From Bacteroidota bacterium (GTDB taxonomy: Bacteria > Bacteroidota > Bacteroidia > AKYH767-A > 2013-40CM-41-45), in assembly GCA_026391945.1 (NCBI GenBank), contig JAPLDA010000009.1, positions 33,932-97,931 on the forward strand: a stretch of DNA of 64,000 nt, written 5' to 3'. A model generated the notes under the pieces. The model made no database searches. It saw only the letters and a program-made list of their open reading frames with translations, and was not told where the DNA came from. A program made the position numbers and the translations under genes. Every line of letters begins with the position of its first letter. Position 1 is the stretch's first letter. Shown piece by piece: positions 17,272 to 24,878 of this stretch.

Positions 17272-18570
17272 ATGAGCAATCCGCAGGAAGCCATCAAGGA
17301 AAAAAGTATGATCATTCAGAAAGAGATGCTTGGAAATCTTTTTACTGAATTGAGCACGGCAAAAGAGAACGGAAAAAAAGTAGTCTACACTTTTGTTCCG
17401 GGAAACCTCACCGAACTGATTCTCGCTCTCGACATGTTGCCGGTGTACCCGGAAATCAATGCCCTTCAGTCGGGCATGAGAAAAAAATCCGGTTCGTATA
17501 TTAAAGATGCCGAGAAGATTGGTTTCAGTGAAGACGTTTGCACGTATGTGAAATGCGATATTGGAATGATGCTCAACGGCAACATCGGTCCCACCGGCGA
17601 AAAACTTCCTGATCCCGACATGCTGCTGTTAAGTTACACCGGCTGCTTCACGTTCCTGAAATGGTTTGAAAACCTTGAACGACTCTTCCCGGGAGTTGAA
17701 ATTGCCATGCTTCACACGCCTTACCAGGAAGACGGAAGGATTACCGACGACCAGGTGAACTACATGGTGAAGCAATTGAAAGAAGAAGTGATTCCGAAAA
17801 TGGAAAAAGTAGCCGGAAAAAAAATGGACTACAACCGTCTTTCAAAGATGCTGGCGAATTCAGCGAAGTCGGAAGATTTATGGGTGAAGGTCCTGGAGTC
17901 GGCAAAGAATGTCCCATCGCCGATTGATTCCTACTTCGCAGGTGTGTATTACATGGGGCCGTTGAACACGGCTTTTCGCGGAACCGATATGGCACTTCAG
18001 TATTACCAGGAATTGTTCAATGAAGTGGACGACCGTTTGAAAAAAGGTTTGCTCCCGATCAATCCCGAAGGTGAAATGAAAAAGGAAAGGTACCGGCTGG
18101 TCGTTGAAGGTCCGCCTAACTGGACCAACTTCCGCGAGTTCTGGAAAATATTTTATGACATGGGAGCGGTGATTGTTGCATCCACTTACACCAAAGTGGG
18201 CGGTGTGTACGACCGTGGATTCCGTCATGAACCTGAGAAACCCCTGGAGAGCTTGTCAAAATACTGCATGGGTTGTTATACGAATCTCAATCTGGAACAG
18301 CGTGTTGATTTGATTGAACATTATATCAAAGAATACAAAGCCGACGGGTTTCTCATCAACTCCATCAAGAGTTGCAATTCATTTTCCGCAGGGCAATTGC
18401 TGATGATGCGCGAGATTGAGCAACGATGCGGTGTTCCGGTGGGCTTCATCGAAAGTGACCTGGTGGATCCGCGTTATTTTTCTTATGCCAACATCAAGAA
18501 CCGTCTTGAGTCCTATTTCCAGATGCTGGAACAAAGAAAGATCATCATGTCACAGGAGGCGACCGTCTGA
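17272..18570 (+). CDS. bcrB: Benzoyl-CoA reductase, catalytic subunit BcrB/BadE type
   Basis: Second catalytic subunit of class I benzoyl-CoA reductase, 432 residues, close to the usual size. Visible family features: LDMLPVYPEINALQSG near residue 53, FSEDVCTYVKCDIG with Cys90, LLSYTGCFTFLKWF with Cys125, and INSIKSCNSFSAGQ with Cys368, the three-Cys set for the cluster shared by the 2-hydroxyacyl-CoA dehydratase family. The YCMGCYTN segment near residue 330 is also kept. It lies 44 bases after bcrC and 41 before bcrA. The assignment to the benzoyl-CoA branch rests on the C-B-A-D order plus the presence of dch, had and oah downstream. Confidence 0.93.
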   Translation: MSNPQEAIKEKSMIIQKEMLGNLFTELSTAKENGKKVVYTFVPGNLTELILALDMLPVYPEINALQSGMRKKSGSYIKDAEKIGFSEDVCTYVKCDIGMMLNGNIGPTGEKLPDPDMLLLSYTGCFTFLKWFENLERLFPGVEIAMLHTPYQEDGRITDDQVNYMVKQLKEEVIPKMEKVAGKKMDYNRLSKMLANSAKSEDLWVKVLESAKNVPSPIDSYFAGVYYMGPLNTAFRGTDMALQYYQELFNEVDDRLKKGLLPINPEGEMKKERYRLVVEGPPNWTNFREFWKIFYDMGAVIVASTYTKVGGVYDRGFRHEPEKPLESLSKYCMGCYTNLNLEQRVDLIEHYIKEYKADGFLINSIKSCNSFSAGQLLMMREIEQRCGVPVGFIESDLVDPRYFSYANIKNRLESYFQMLEQRKIIMSQEATV

Positions 18571-18611
18571 GTTTATAAATGAAAGCAACACCATTAACTG
18601 ATAACTGATCC

Positions 18612-20039
18612 ATGAGCAAATATTATCTCGGAGTTGACCTTGGCTCCACCACATCAAAGGCTGTCATCATCAATGAACAGGATGAAATCATCGGGCGCGG
18701 AATCACCAACACCCGCGCTAACTATGCTGTTGCTGCTGATATTGCACGCGACGAAGCCATTTACAATGCGCGTTTTTCCGTGCTGAAGAAAAAGCTGGAA
18801 GCTGAAATGAAAGCGAAACCGGAGTACCATAAATACATTACCGATCTCGAAAGTGTTTTTCAATATGAGCAGTTCAAAGTACGGCTGGATAAACTGGGTG
18901 AAGAACTTCTGAAAACCTGCTATACATTTTTCAAGGAAGAAAAAAGAAGAGAAGAAATTCTGAATCACCTGCGGAATATCCGGAAAGCTTTTAAGCCGAA
19001 AATAAAACACGAATACCTTTTTAAAAACCTTGGAGCGAAAAACCAGTTTTTCCGTGACATCGTTTCGGAACGGTACAACGAAGAAGTAAACAAACTCGAC
19101 CTGTCGTTGTTTGAGCCGCTGATGACCGTATGGGACAAGAGTATCAGTCCAGCCGAAAATGAGCGTGTGCAATTTGATTTCGAAGAGCTCATTCATAAAG
19201 CCATGGATGAGTTGAAAGACAAATACAAAAATCTTCCTGATACTGCCGCTGAAGATACCAGCGTAAATTTTGATGCAGAGATCAACCTGCTGAAAGGAAA
19301 ATTCGATCACGTTTCGGAATCGCTGCGTGAGCACATCGATGAGATCGCTGCGATTGAATTCAATATTGAAAACATGACAGGAACCGGCTACGGAAGAGCT
19401 CTTCTGCCGTTTCCGCAGGAGTGCATCCGTTCAGAAATTTTGTGTCATGCATTTGGTGCTCATGCCGTTTTTCCGGAAACAAGAACCGTACTCGACATCG
19501 GCGGGCAGGATACGAAGGCGATACAGGTTGACAAGTACGGACTCGTTACCAGTTTCCAGATGAACGATCGTTGTGCTGCCGGCTGCGGACGTTACCTCGG
19601 TTACATTGCCGATGAGATGAGTATTTCATTGAATGAACTGGGACCAATGGCGATGCAGGCGGAGAAGGAAGTAACCATCTGTTCCACCTGTACCGTGTTT
19701 GCCGGCGCTGAGTTAAGGGAACTCACCAATCTTGGTGAGAAGCGTGCCGACATTCTTGGAGGTTTGCACAAAGCGATTATCATGCGTGCCATGTCATTGA
19801 TCGCGCGTTCGGGAGGAGTATTCAATGAATTTACTTTTACCGGCGGAGTAGCCCGTAACCAAGCCGTCATCAAGTACCTCACCCAACTGGTGAAAGAAAA
19901 TTACGGAGACAACATCCGGATTAACATTCACACCGATTCCATTTTTATGGGAGCGCTCGGAGGTGCCATGTTTGCCAGGAGAAATATCCTTACCAATCTT
20001 CCTGACGAAAAAAAATCAAAAGAAATTACCATAGAATAA
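18612..20039 (+). CDS. bcrA: Benzoyl-CoA reductase activating ATPase subunit BcrA/BadF type
   Basis: ASKHA-fold ATPase subunit that uses two ATP per electron pair to drive electrons into the catalytic subunits. Motifs: LGVDLGSTTSKAVI near residue 6, GTGYGRALLPF, DIGGQDTKAI at residues 295-304, MNDRCAAGCGRYLG with Cys321 and CSTCTVFAGAEL with Cys357/360; one Cys from each region binds the [4Fe-4S] cluster bridging the ATPase pair. TGGVARNQ closes the nucleotide site. At 475 residues it is some 35-40 longer than the Thauera protein; the extra length lies in the charged, helical insertion between the first phosphate loop and the core (about residues 55-250), a region that is also present, but shorter, in BcrA relatives. 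Confidence 0.93.
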   Translation: MSKYYLGVDLGSTTSKAVIINEQDEIIGRGITNTRANYAVAADIARDEAIYNARFSVLKKKLEAEMKAKPEYHKYITDLESVFQYEQFKVRLDKLGEELLKTCYTFFKEEKRREEILNHLRNIRKAFKPKIKHEYLFKNLGAKNQFFRDIVSERYNEEVNKLDLSLFEPLMTVWDKSISPAENERVQFDFEELIHKAMDELKDKYKNLPDTAAEDTSVNFDAEINLLKGKFDHVSESLREHIDEIAAIEFNIENMTGTGYGRALLPFPQECIRSEILCHAFGAHAVFPETRTVLDIGGQDTKAIQVDKYGLVTSFQMNDRCAAGCGRYLGYIADEMSISLNELGPMAMQAEKEVTICSTCTVFAGAELRELTNLGEKRADILGGLHKAIIMRAMSLIARSGGVFNEFTFTGGVARNQAVIKYLTQLVKENYGDNIRINIHTDSIFMGALGGAMFARRNILTNLPDEKKSKEITIE

Positions 20040-20054
20040 TCTAACAACAAGTCA

Positions 20055-20894
20055 ATGGACAAACCTGTTTATACAATCGGAATTGATGTTGGAAGTAATT
20101 TCATCAAACTCATCCTGATGAAATATTCCGATCATCCTGAAATCATCGACAAACACACTGAAAAAATCCGCAAGCGCGATCCGTCGGCGGTGGCAGACGA
20201 AATCGTGAATGCCATACTCGAAAAAAACGGGTTAAAATACGAGGACATTGCTTACCTCGCTTCCACCGGTGAAGGCGATTTGGTAAAAAGAAAGCGCGGT
20301 CATTTTTACGGGATGACGACTCACGCAAAAGGCGCCAATTTCTTTTTCCCTGATGCGAGAACAGTGGTTGATCTTGGAGCACTTTATGTGCGTGCCATCC
20401 GCATCAACGAAGGCGCGCGCGTGGAAGATTACAAGATGACGGGCCAGTGTGCATCAGGCTCCGGGCAGTTCCTTGAAAATATTTCGCGTTACCTCGGCTT
20501 GTCAATCGAAGAAGTCGGCGAGGTTTCCATGCAGGCAACACAACCGGAAGTTTCATCCGGCATTTGCGCCGTACTTGCCGAAACAGATGTGATCAACATG
20601 GTGTCGCGCGGAATAACGACTCCTGACATCATCAAAGGAATTCATATTTCTATTGCTTCCCGGATCATCAAATTACTGAGCTCATTAAAAGCAGAGTCAC
20701 CGATCGTATTAACCGGCGGAATGGCGTTGAACAAAGGAATGATCCAGGCGATTGACGAGCAACTGAAAGAAGGGAATAAAAAATTCATTGTCAAGGCTCA
20801 TCCTGATTCCATCTATGCAGGAGCCATCGGCGCTGCTTTGTGGGGAGGATACCGTCATCTTAAGTTGAAAGAAAAACAGGCAGAGGCAGTTTAA
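20055..20894 (+). CDS. bcrD: Benzoyl-CoA reductase ATPase subunit BcrD/BadG type
   Basis: Second ASKHA subunit, 279 residues, which pairs with BcrA around the shared [4Fe-4S] cluster. Motifs: TIGIDVGSNFIKLI near residue 7, STGEGD, DLGALYVRAI where other family members have DIGGQD (a BcrD trait), MTGQCASGSGQFLENI with Cys132, GICAVLAETDVIN with Cys171 and LTGGMALNKG. Spacing to bcrA is 15 bases and to the acyl-CoA synthetase gene 10 bases. Together with BcrA, BcrB and BcrC the four subunits of a complete class I enzyme are present with no missing key Cys. Confidence 0.93.
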   Translation: MDKPVYTIGIDVGSNFIKLILMKYSDHPEIIDKHTEKIRKRDPSAVADEIVNAILEKNGLKYEDIAYLASTGEGDLVKRKRGHFYGMTTHAKGANFFFPDARTVVDLGALYVRAIRINEGARVEDYKMTGQCASGSGQFLENISRYLGLSIEEVGEVSMQATQPEVSSGICAVLAETDVINMVSRGITTPDIIKGIHISIASRIIKLLSSLKAESPIVLTGGMALNKGMIQAIDEQLKEGNKKFIVKAHPDSIYAGAIGAALWGGYRHLKLKEKQAEAV

Positions 20895-20904
20895 AAAAAC
20901 CAGG

Positions 20905-23046
20905 ATGGAAGCGATTTTAAAAAACGAAATAAAAAAAAACGTCTCGGGAAAATCAGTTCACGAACTGGATTCACTTTTCAAACCCAAAGCGATTGCCATC
21001 ATCGGCGCTTCTTCCAAAGAGCTTTCCATTGGAAATGTGATCCTGAAAAATCTTGTTCATTATGGATACACCGGGAAAATTTATCCCATCAATCCGAAAG
21101 AACCGGAAGTGAGAGGCATCAAAGCATACCCGACCATTTTTGATGTGCCGGGAGACATTGACCTCGCGCACGTCATCATCCCGGGAAAATTTGTTCCGCA
21201 GATCATTGAAGATTGCGGGAAGAGAGGAATCAAATCAGTCATCATCAACTCGGCGGGATTCAGTGAGATGGGAGAAGAAGGAATGGCGCTTCAAACAGCC
21301 TTTCTTACCAATGCAAAAAAATACGGAGTCCGGATTTTCGGCCCCAATTGCCAGGGCATCATCAACGCCGATCCACAATACAAAGCCTACTGCGATTTCA
21401 CGTTTACATTTCCGAAACCCGGCAGCATTTCCATTGTTGCCTTGAGCGGCGGCGTCGGTGCCTTCATCATGCAGAGTTTGTTTGATCTGGAGATCGGGAT
21501 GCGCATGTATGCATCCAACGGAAACGCCTGCGATGTTTCCATTTCGGAAGTGGTGAATTATTATGGTGAAGACGAAGGAACCAAAGCCGTTATTTTATAT
21601 ACGGAAGGTTTTCACAACCCGAAAGAGTTCATGGATGTGGCACAAATTGTTTCAAAGAAGAAACCGATTCTCGCCATGAAAGCCGGCCGCACGGAAGAAG
21701 GCGCGAAAGCCGCCGCCTCTCACACAGGCTCACTGGCAGGAGTGGACATCGCTACCGAATTGATTTTTGAAAAAACAGGAATACTTACTTTCAATAATGA
21801 AGAAGAAATGTGCCAGGCAGCCATGGCTTTTTCTACACAACCGATTCCGAAAGGAAACCGTGTCGGCATCATCACCAACACAGGTGGCCCTGCCGTGATT
21901 GCCACCGATGAACTGGTGAGTGCAGGACTGCAGCTTCCCGCCTTATCAGAAAAAGCAAAAAATATTCTGAAAGAAACCATGCTTCCTGAAGCCACCATCG
22001 GAAACCCGATTGATGTGGTGGCAACGGGCGGAGGAAAACATTTCCGCAGTGCACTGGATGTACTGATGGATGAAGAAACGATTGATTCCGTTTACATCAA
22101 TTTTGTCACGGCACCGTTTACGGATACCGATGATGTTGCCAGGAATATTGTGGAAGTGAATAAACAGAATCGTAAGCCGATCGTCTGCAACTTTATGACG
22201 AACATGAGCCTTGAACGTTTCCAGGTGACAGCAAAAATTTTAAAAGACGGCGGAGTTCCTTGTTATAGTTTCCCGACTACTGCTGCAAAGGCGCTTGGCG
22301 CATTGTATCAATACCACCAGGTACAGTCAAGGAATATCGGTGAAGCAAAAAATTTCAGTGATACAAACAAAGCCGGTGCTGAGAAGATTTTAGAGCAGGC
22401 GAAAAATGAAAACAGAGAATTTCTTTCTTCTGCCGCTACGTATCAATTGCTTTCTCATTATAACATTCCTGTTGCCGACTGGCGCATAGCTGCTGATGCA
22501 AATAGTGCAATTCAAGCTGCCGAAGAAATCGGGTTTCCTGTTGTCATCAAAGCAGATGCAGAATCATTGGTTCATAAGAGCGACATGGGTGGTGTAGCCG
22601 TCAATTTAAAAAATGCCGATGAAATTCACGCGACTGTTGAGAGGATGAAAAAATCTTTTGATTCAAAGGATTTGAAATTCTTTGTTCAGAAATTTTTACC
22701 GGGAGGAAGAGAGTTAATAGCCGGTGTGAGTGCGAAAAAAGATCTCGGCCATCTCATCATGTTCGGCATCGGCGGAATTTATGTTGAGGTGCTGAAAGAT
22801 GTGGTCTTCAAAATTTCTCCCGTCACCGAAGTGGAGGCAAAAGAAATGCTTTCGTCCATCAAGACTTCAAAATTACTGGATGGTGTGAGAGGAGAAAAAG
22901 GAATTCACAAACATAGCGTGATTGAAATTATTCAACGCCTATCGCAACTGGTTACTGATTTTCCGGAGATACAGGAAATGGATTTGAACCCCATCATGGC
23001 GTTTGAGAATAAAGCATTAGTTGTTGACGCGAGAATAAGAATTTAA
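20905..23046 (+). CDS. ADP-forming acyl-CoA synthetase (fused alpha-beta)
   Basis: A 713-residue NDP-forming acyl-CoA ligase, which couples acyl-CoA and ADP + Pi with acid, CoA and ATP. Domain order: CoA-binding (FKPKAIAIIGASSKELSIGN near residue 27), ligase-CoA domain with IFGPNCQGIIN, a hinge with AASHTGSLAG near residue 270 that carries the phosphorylated His, and a C-terminal ATP-grasp domain (PVVIKADAESLVHKSDMGGVAVNL, near residue 550). The insertion in the benzoyl-CoA operon right after bcrD, and the lack of an AMP-forming ligase in the window, make it a candidate for activating benzoate or 4-hydroxybenzoate, or for ATP recovery from an end product. Its substrate cannot be read from the sequence. 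Confidence 0.9.
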   Translation: MEAILKNEIKKNVSGKSVHELDSLFKPKAIAIIGASSKELSIGNVILKNLVHYGYTGKIYPINPKEPEVRGIKAYPTIFDVPGDIDLAHVIIPGKFVPQIIEDCGKRGIKSVIINSAGFSEMGEEGMALQTAFLTNAKKYGVRIFGPNCQGIINADPQYKAYCDFTFTFPKPGSISIVALSGGVGAFIMQSLFDLEIGMRMYASNGNACDVSISEVVNYYGEDEGTKAVILYTEGFHNPKEFMDVAQIVSKKKPILAMKAGRTEEGAKAAASHTGSLAGVDIATELIFEKTGILTFNNEEEMCQAAMAFSTQPIPKGNRVGIITNTGGPAVIATDELVSAGLQLPALSEKAKNILKETMLPEATIGNPIDVVATGGGKHFRSALDVLMDEETIDSVYINFVTAPFTDTDDVARNIVEVNKQNRKPIVCNFMTNMSLERFQVTAKILKDGGVPCYSFPTTAAKALGALYQYHQVQSRNIGEAKNFSDTNKAGAEKILEQAKNENREFLSSAATYQLLSHYNIPVADWRIAADANSAIQAAEEIGFPVVIKADAESLVHKSDMGGVAVNLKNADEIHATVERMKKSFDSKDLKFFVQKFLPGGRELIAGVSAKKDLGHLIMFGIGGIYVEVLKDVVFKISPVTEVEAKEMLSSIKTSKLLDGVRGEKGIHKHSVIEIIQRLSQLVTDFPEIQEMDLNPIMAFENKALVVDARIRI

Positions 23047-23139
23047 ATAAAACAGATGTGAGGATTGAGATAAGAGGCATGAAGCAAAAATAGTTTTATC
23101 CATCTCCAATCTAAATCTTCAGATCCCAGATCTGGAAAC
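23047..23139. other. Spacer between the acyl-CoA synthetase and the second dehydratase module
   Basis: A 93-base AT-rich gap, longer than most in this operon (others are under 50 bases), marking the border between the bcr genes and the second module. It shows a short loosely repetitive stretch (ATCTCCAATCTAAATCTTCAGATCCCAGATCTGG) with an imperfect hairpin. No gene or clear promoter seen. Confidence 0.4.
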
Positions 23140-24378
23140 ATGTATAAAATACAATCTGCAAAAATCCTGAAGGAAGTAATGGGAAATTATTTTCTGGGAA
23201 TGAAAGACACCGGTAAAAAATATGCGTGGTGTACAAGCGTAGGTCCCGCCGAGTTGCTGCGCTCATTTGGTTTTGAAGTCCACTTCCCTGAAAACCACGG
23301 AGCGTTATTGGGAGCCACACGAACCTCCGGCGATTTTATTCCCGAGAGCGCAAGCCTGGGATATAACAACGACATCTGTTCATACCTGACTTCAGACATC
23401 GGTTCCTATTTAAAAAAGAAAACTCCATTGCAGGAACATTATGGTTTGAATGGCCCGCCTAAACCGGACATCATCGTTTACAATACCAATCAATGCCGCG
23501 AAGTGCAGGATTGGTTCATGTATTTTGCAAAAGAAATGAATTGTCCGGTTGTCGGCATCACACCTCCAAGGCATGTGGATGAAGTCACCGATGCGCACAT
23601 CAACGATGTGAGCGCGCAGTTCAAAGCGATGATTCCTGCCTGTGAAAAGGCAAGCGGAAAAAAATTCGACATTGATAAATTCAGGGAAACGCTGCGGCTG
23701 AGCAAGGAAGCAACCGACCTGTGGAAGAAGGTTTTGTGGACGGCCACCGCTTCTCCTTCACCAATCAGTTTTTTTGATGCGACCATTCACATGGGGCCGA
23801 TCGTGGTTTTGCGCGGAACGCAGACAGCCAAAGATTATTACTCAACGCTGTTAAAGGAACTGAAAGAAAATGTTTCCAAAAAAGTCGGGTTTCTTGAAGA
23901 CGAGCGTTTCCGGATTTACTGGGACGGAATGCCGATCTGGGGAAAGTTAAGGCCGATGTCGGAATTGTTTATCCAGAACAAAGCTGCTGTGGTTGCTTCT
24001 ACCTATTGCAACAGCTGGGTGTTTGATGCATTCGATGAAGAACATCCGTTCGAGACATCTGCAAAAGCATACACCGAAATTTTCATCAACAGAAGTGAAG
24101 AGGCGAAGGAAAAAATATTAGCCGGCCTGGTCGAAGATTTCCGGATCGACGGAATGATTTTTCATGATGCAAAGACCTGCGCCAATAATTCCAACTCCCG
24201 TTTTGGAATGCCGCAGCGAATTACTGAAAAACTTGGCATCCCGACTTTGGTGGTGGAAGGTGATTTGTGTGATTTGCGTTTTTACTCCGAAGGACAAACC
24301 ACCACAAAAATTGAAACATTCATTGAACAGATAGAAAGCCTGCCTGCCGGACAGGCAAGTACAAAAGTGCTTAGCTGA
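23140..24378 (+). CDS. 2-hydroxyacyl-CoA dehydratase-family catalytic subunit (second, unpaired)
   Basis: A 412-residue D-component protein of the family that includes BcrB, HgdB and double-cubane proteins. Cluster Cys are kept: DICSYLTSDIG (Cys80), NQCREVQDWF (Cys119) and AKTCANNSN (Cys347). WDGMPIWGKLRPMSELF near residue 267 is the usual central motif. It is distinct from the window's BcrB and BcrC, and has no second catalytic partner nearby, so a homodimer or borrowing of a bcr subunit would be needed. The C-terminus (LPAGQA...) is encoded by a palindromic repeat (24341-24357) and is probably an added tail. With the next two genes it forms a separate module; substrate unknown. Confidence 0.85.
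   Translation: MYKIQSAKILKEVMGNYFLGMKDTGKKYAWCTSVGPAELLRSFGFEVHFPENHGALLGATRTSGDFIPESASLGYNNDICSYLTSDIGSYLKKKTPLQEHYGLNGPPKPDIIVYNTNQCREVQDWFMYFAKEMNCPVVGITPPRHVDEVTDAHINDVSAQFKAMIPACEKASGKKFDIDKFRETLRLSKEATDLWKKVLWTATASPSPISFFDATIHMGPIVVLRGTQTAKDYYSTLLKELKENVSKKVGFLEDERFRIYWDGMPIWGKLRPMSELFIQNKAAVVASTYCNSWVFDAFDEEHPFETSAKAYTEIFINRSEEAKEKILAGLVEDFRIDGMIFHDAKTCANNSNSRFGMPQRITEKLGIPTLVVEGDLCDLRFYSEGQTTTKIETFIEQIESLPAGQASTKVLS
24341..24357. repeat. Palindromic repeat inside the 3' end of a coding region
   Basis: TGCCTG-CCGGA-CAGGCA, a short inverted repeat of the sort dispersed through Bacteroidota genomes, lies in frame near the 3' end of the second dehydratase gene, where it supplies residues LPAGQA. 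Confidence 0.6.
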
Positions 24379-24407
24379 TTGATTGGTGAAATAAAAAAAA
24401 CAAAATC

Positions 24408-24878
24408 ATGAGCGGGAAAAATTCTTTTGAAAACCGGATCTATAAACTTTCCACTGGAGAGAAAGTAAGTTCCGCTGACCTCGAAAAGCTGATTGAAGGG
24501 AAATGCCACTATGTTCAATACGTCGCTATCGGGAAAGATGAAAAGGGTGATTCAGTCGCGTTGATTTTTCCGAATAAAAATTTACTGAACAATCCCGATT
24601 ACCAGCTAAGCCCGGAAGAAGGATGTTTTTGTCCGCGCAGCCTCGATGAACTCGGCAGATGCCTGACCGGTTGTTTGAAACTGGTGAATCAACAGATTGA
24701 TAATGATTCATCGAAAGTGAAATCAGCGGCCATCATCAACACGAATTTTCCTGCCGGGGACGAAACATCGATTACTTCCCAACACGTTTTTGATAAATAC
24801 AAAGCACTGCTTCACGAGGCACATGGAGAAAATGTTCCGGCTGATGAAGAAATTTATTTTATAAAAAATGCACAATGA
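24408..24878 (+). CDS. Small protein resembling a free-standing C-terminal domain of AMP-forming acyl-CoA ligases
   Basis: A 156-residue protein with no transmembrane segment or signal peptide. The stretch YKLSTGEKVSSADLEKLIEGK followed by YVQYVAIGKDEKGDSVALIFPN reads like the mobile C-terminal lid of long-chain acyl-CoA/AMP ligases, and the KYKALLHEA end also fits. There is no N-terminal AMP-binding core here or next to it, so it cannot be a ligase by itself. It carries four Cys (CFCPRS, RCLTGC) in the middle, absent in the usual lid. The start follows the dehydratase-type gene by 29 bases and the stop overlaps the next start by 4 bases (ATGA). A binding or regulatory role for an acyl-CoA is a guess. 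Confidence 0.6.
   Translation: MSGKNSFENRIYKLSTGEKVSSADLEKLIEGKCHYVQYVAIGKDEKGDSVALIFPNKNLLNNPDYQLSPEEGCFCPRSLDELGRCLTGCLKLVNQQIDNDSSKVKSAAIINTNFPAGDETSITSQHVFDKYKALLHEAHGENVPADEEIYFIKNAQ

Noticed and set aside
18654-19334. 226-residue minus ORF opposite bcrA
   Set aside because: Antisense shadow of the charged insertion in BcrA; rich in Phe/Val as expected for the complement of Lys/Glu codons.
16052-20894. 2-hydroxyglutaryl-CoA dehydratase with activator
   Set aside because: Two different ASKHA subunits, C-B-A-D order and linked dch, had and oah fit benzoyl-CoA reductase; dehydratases use one homodimeric activator.
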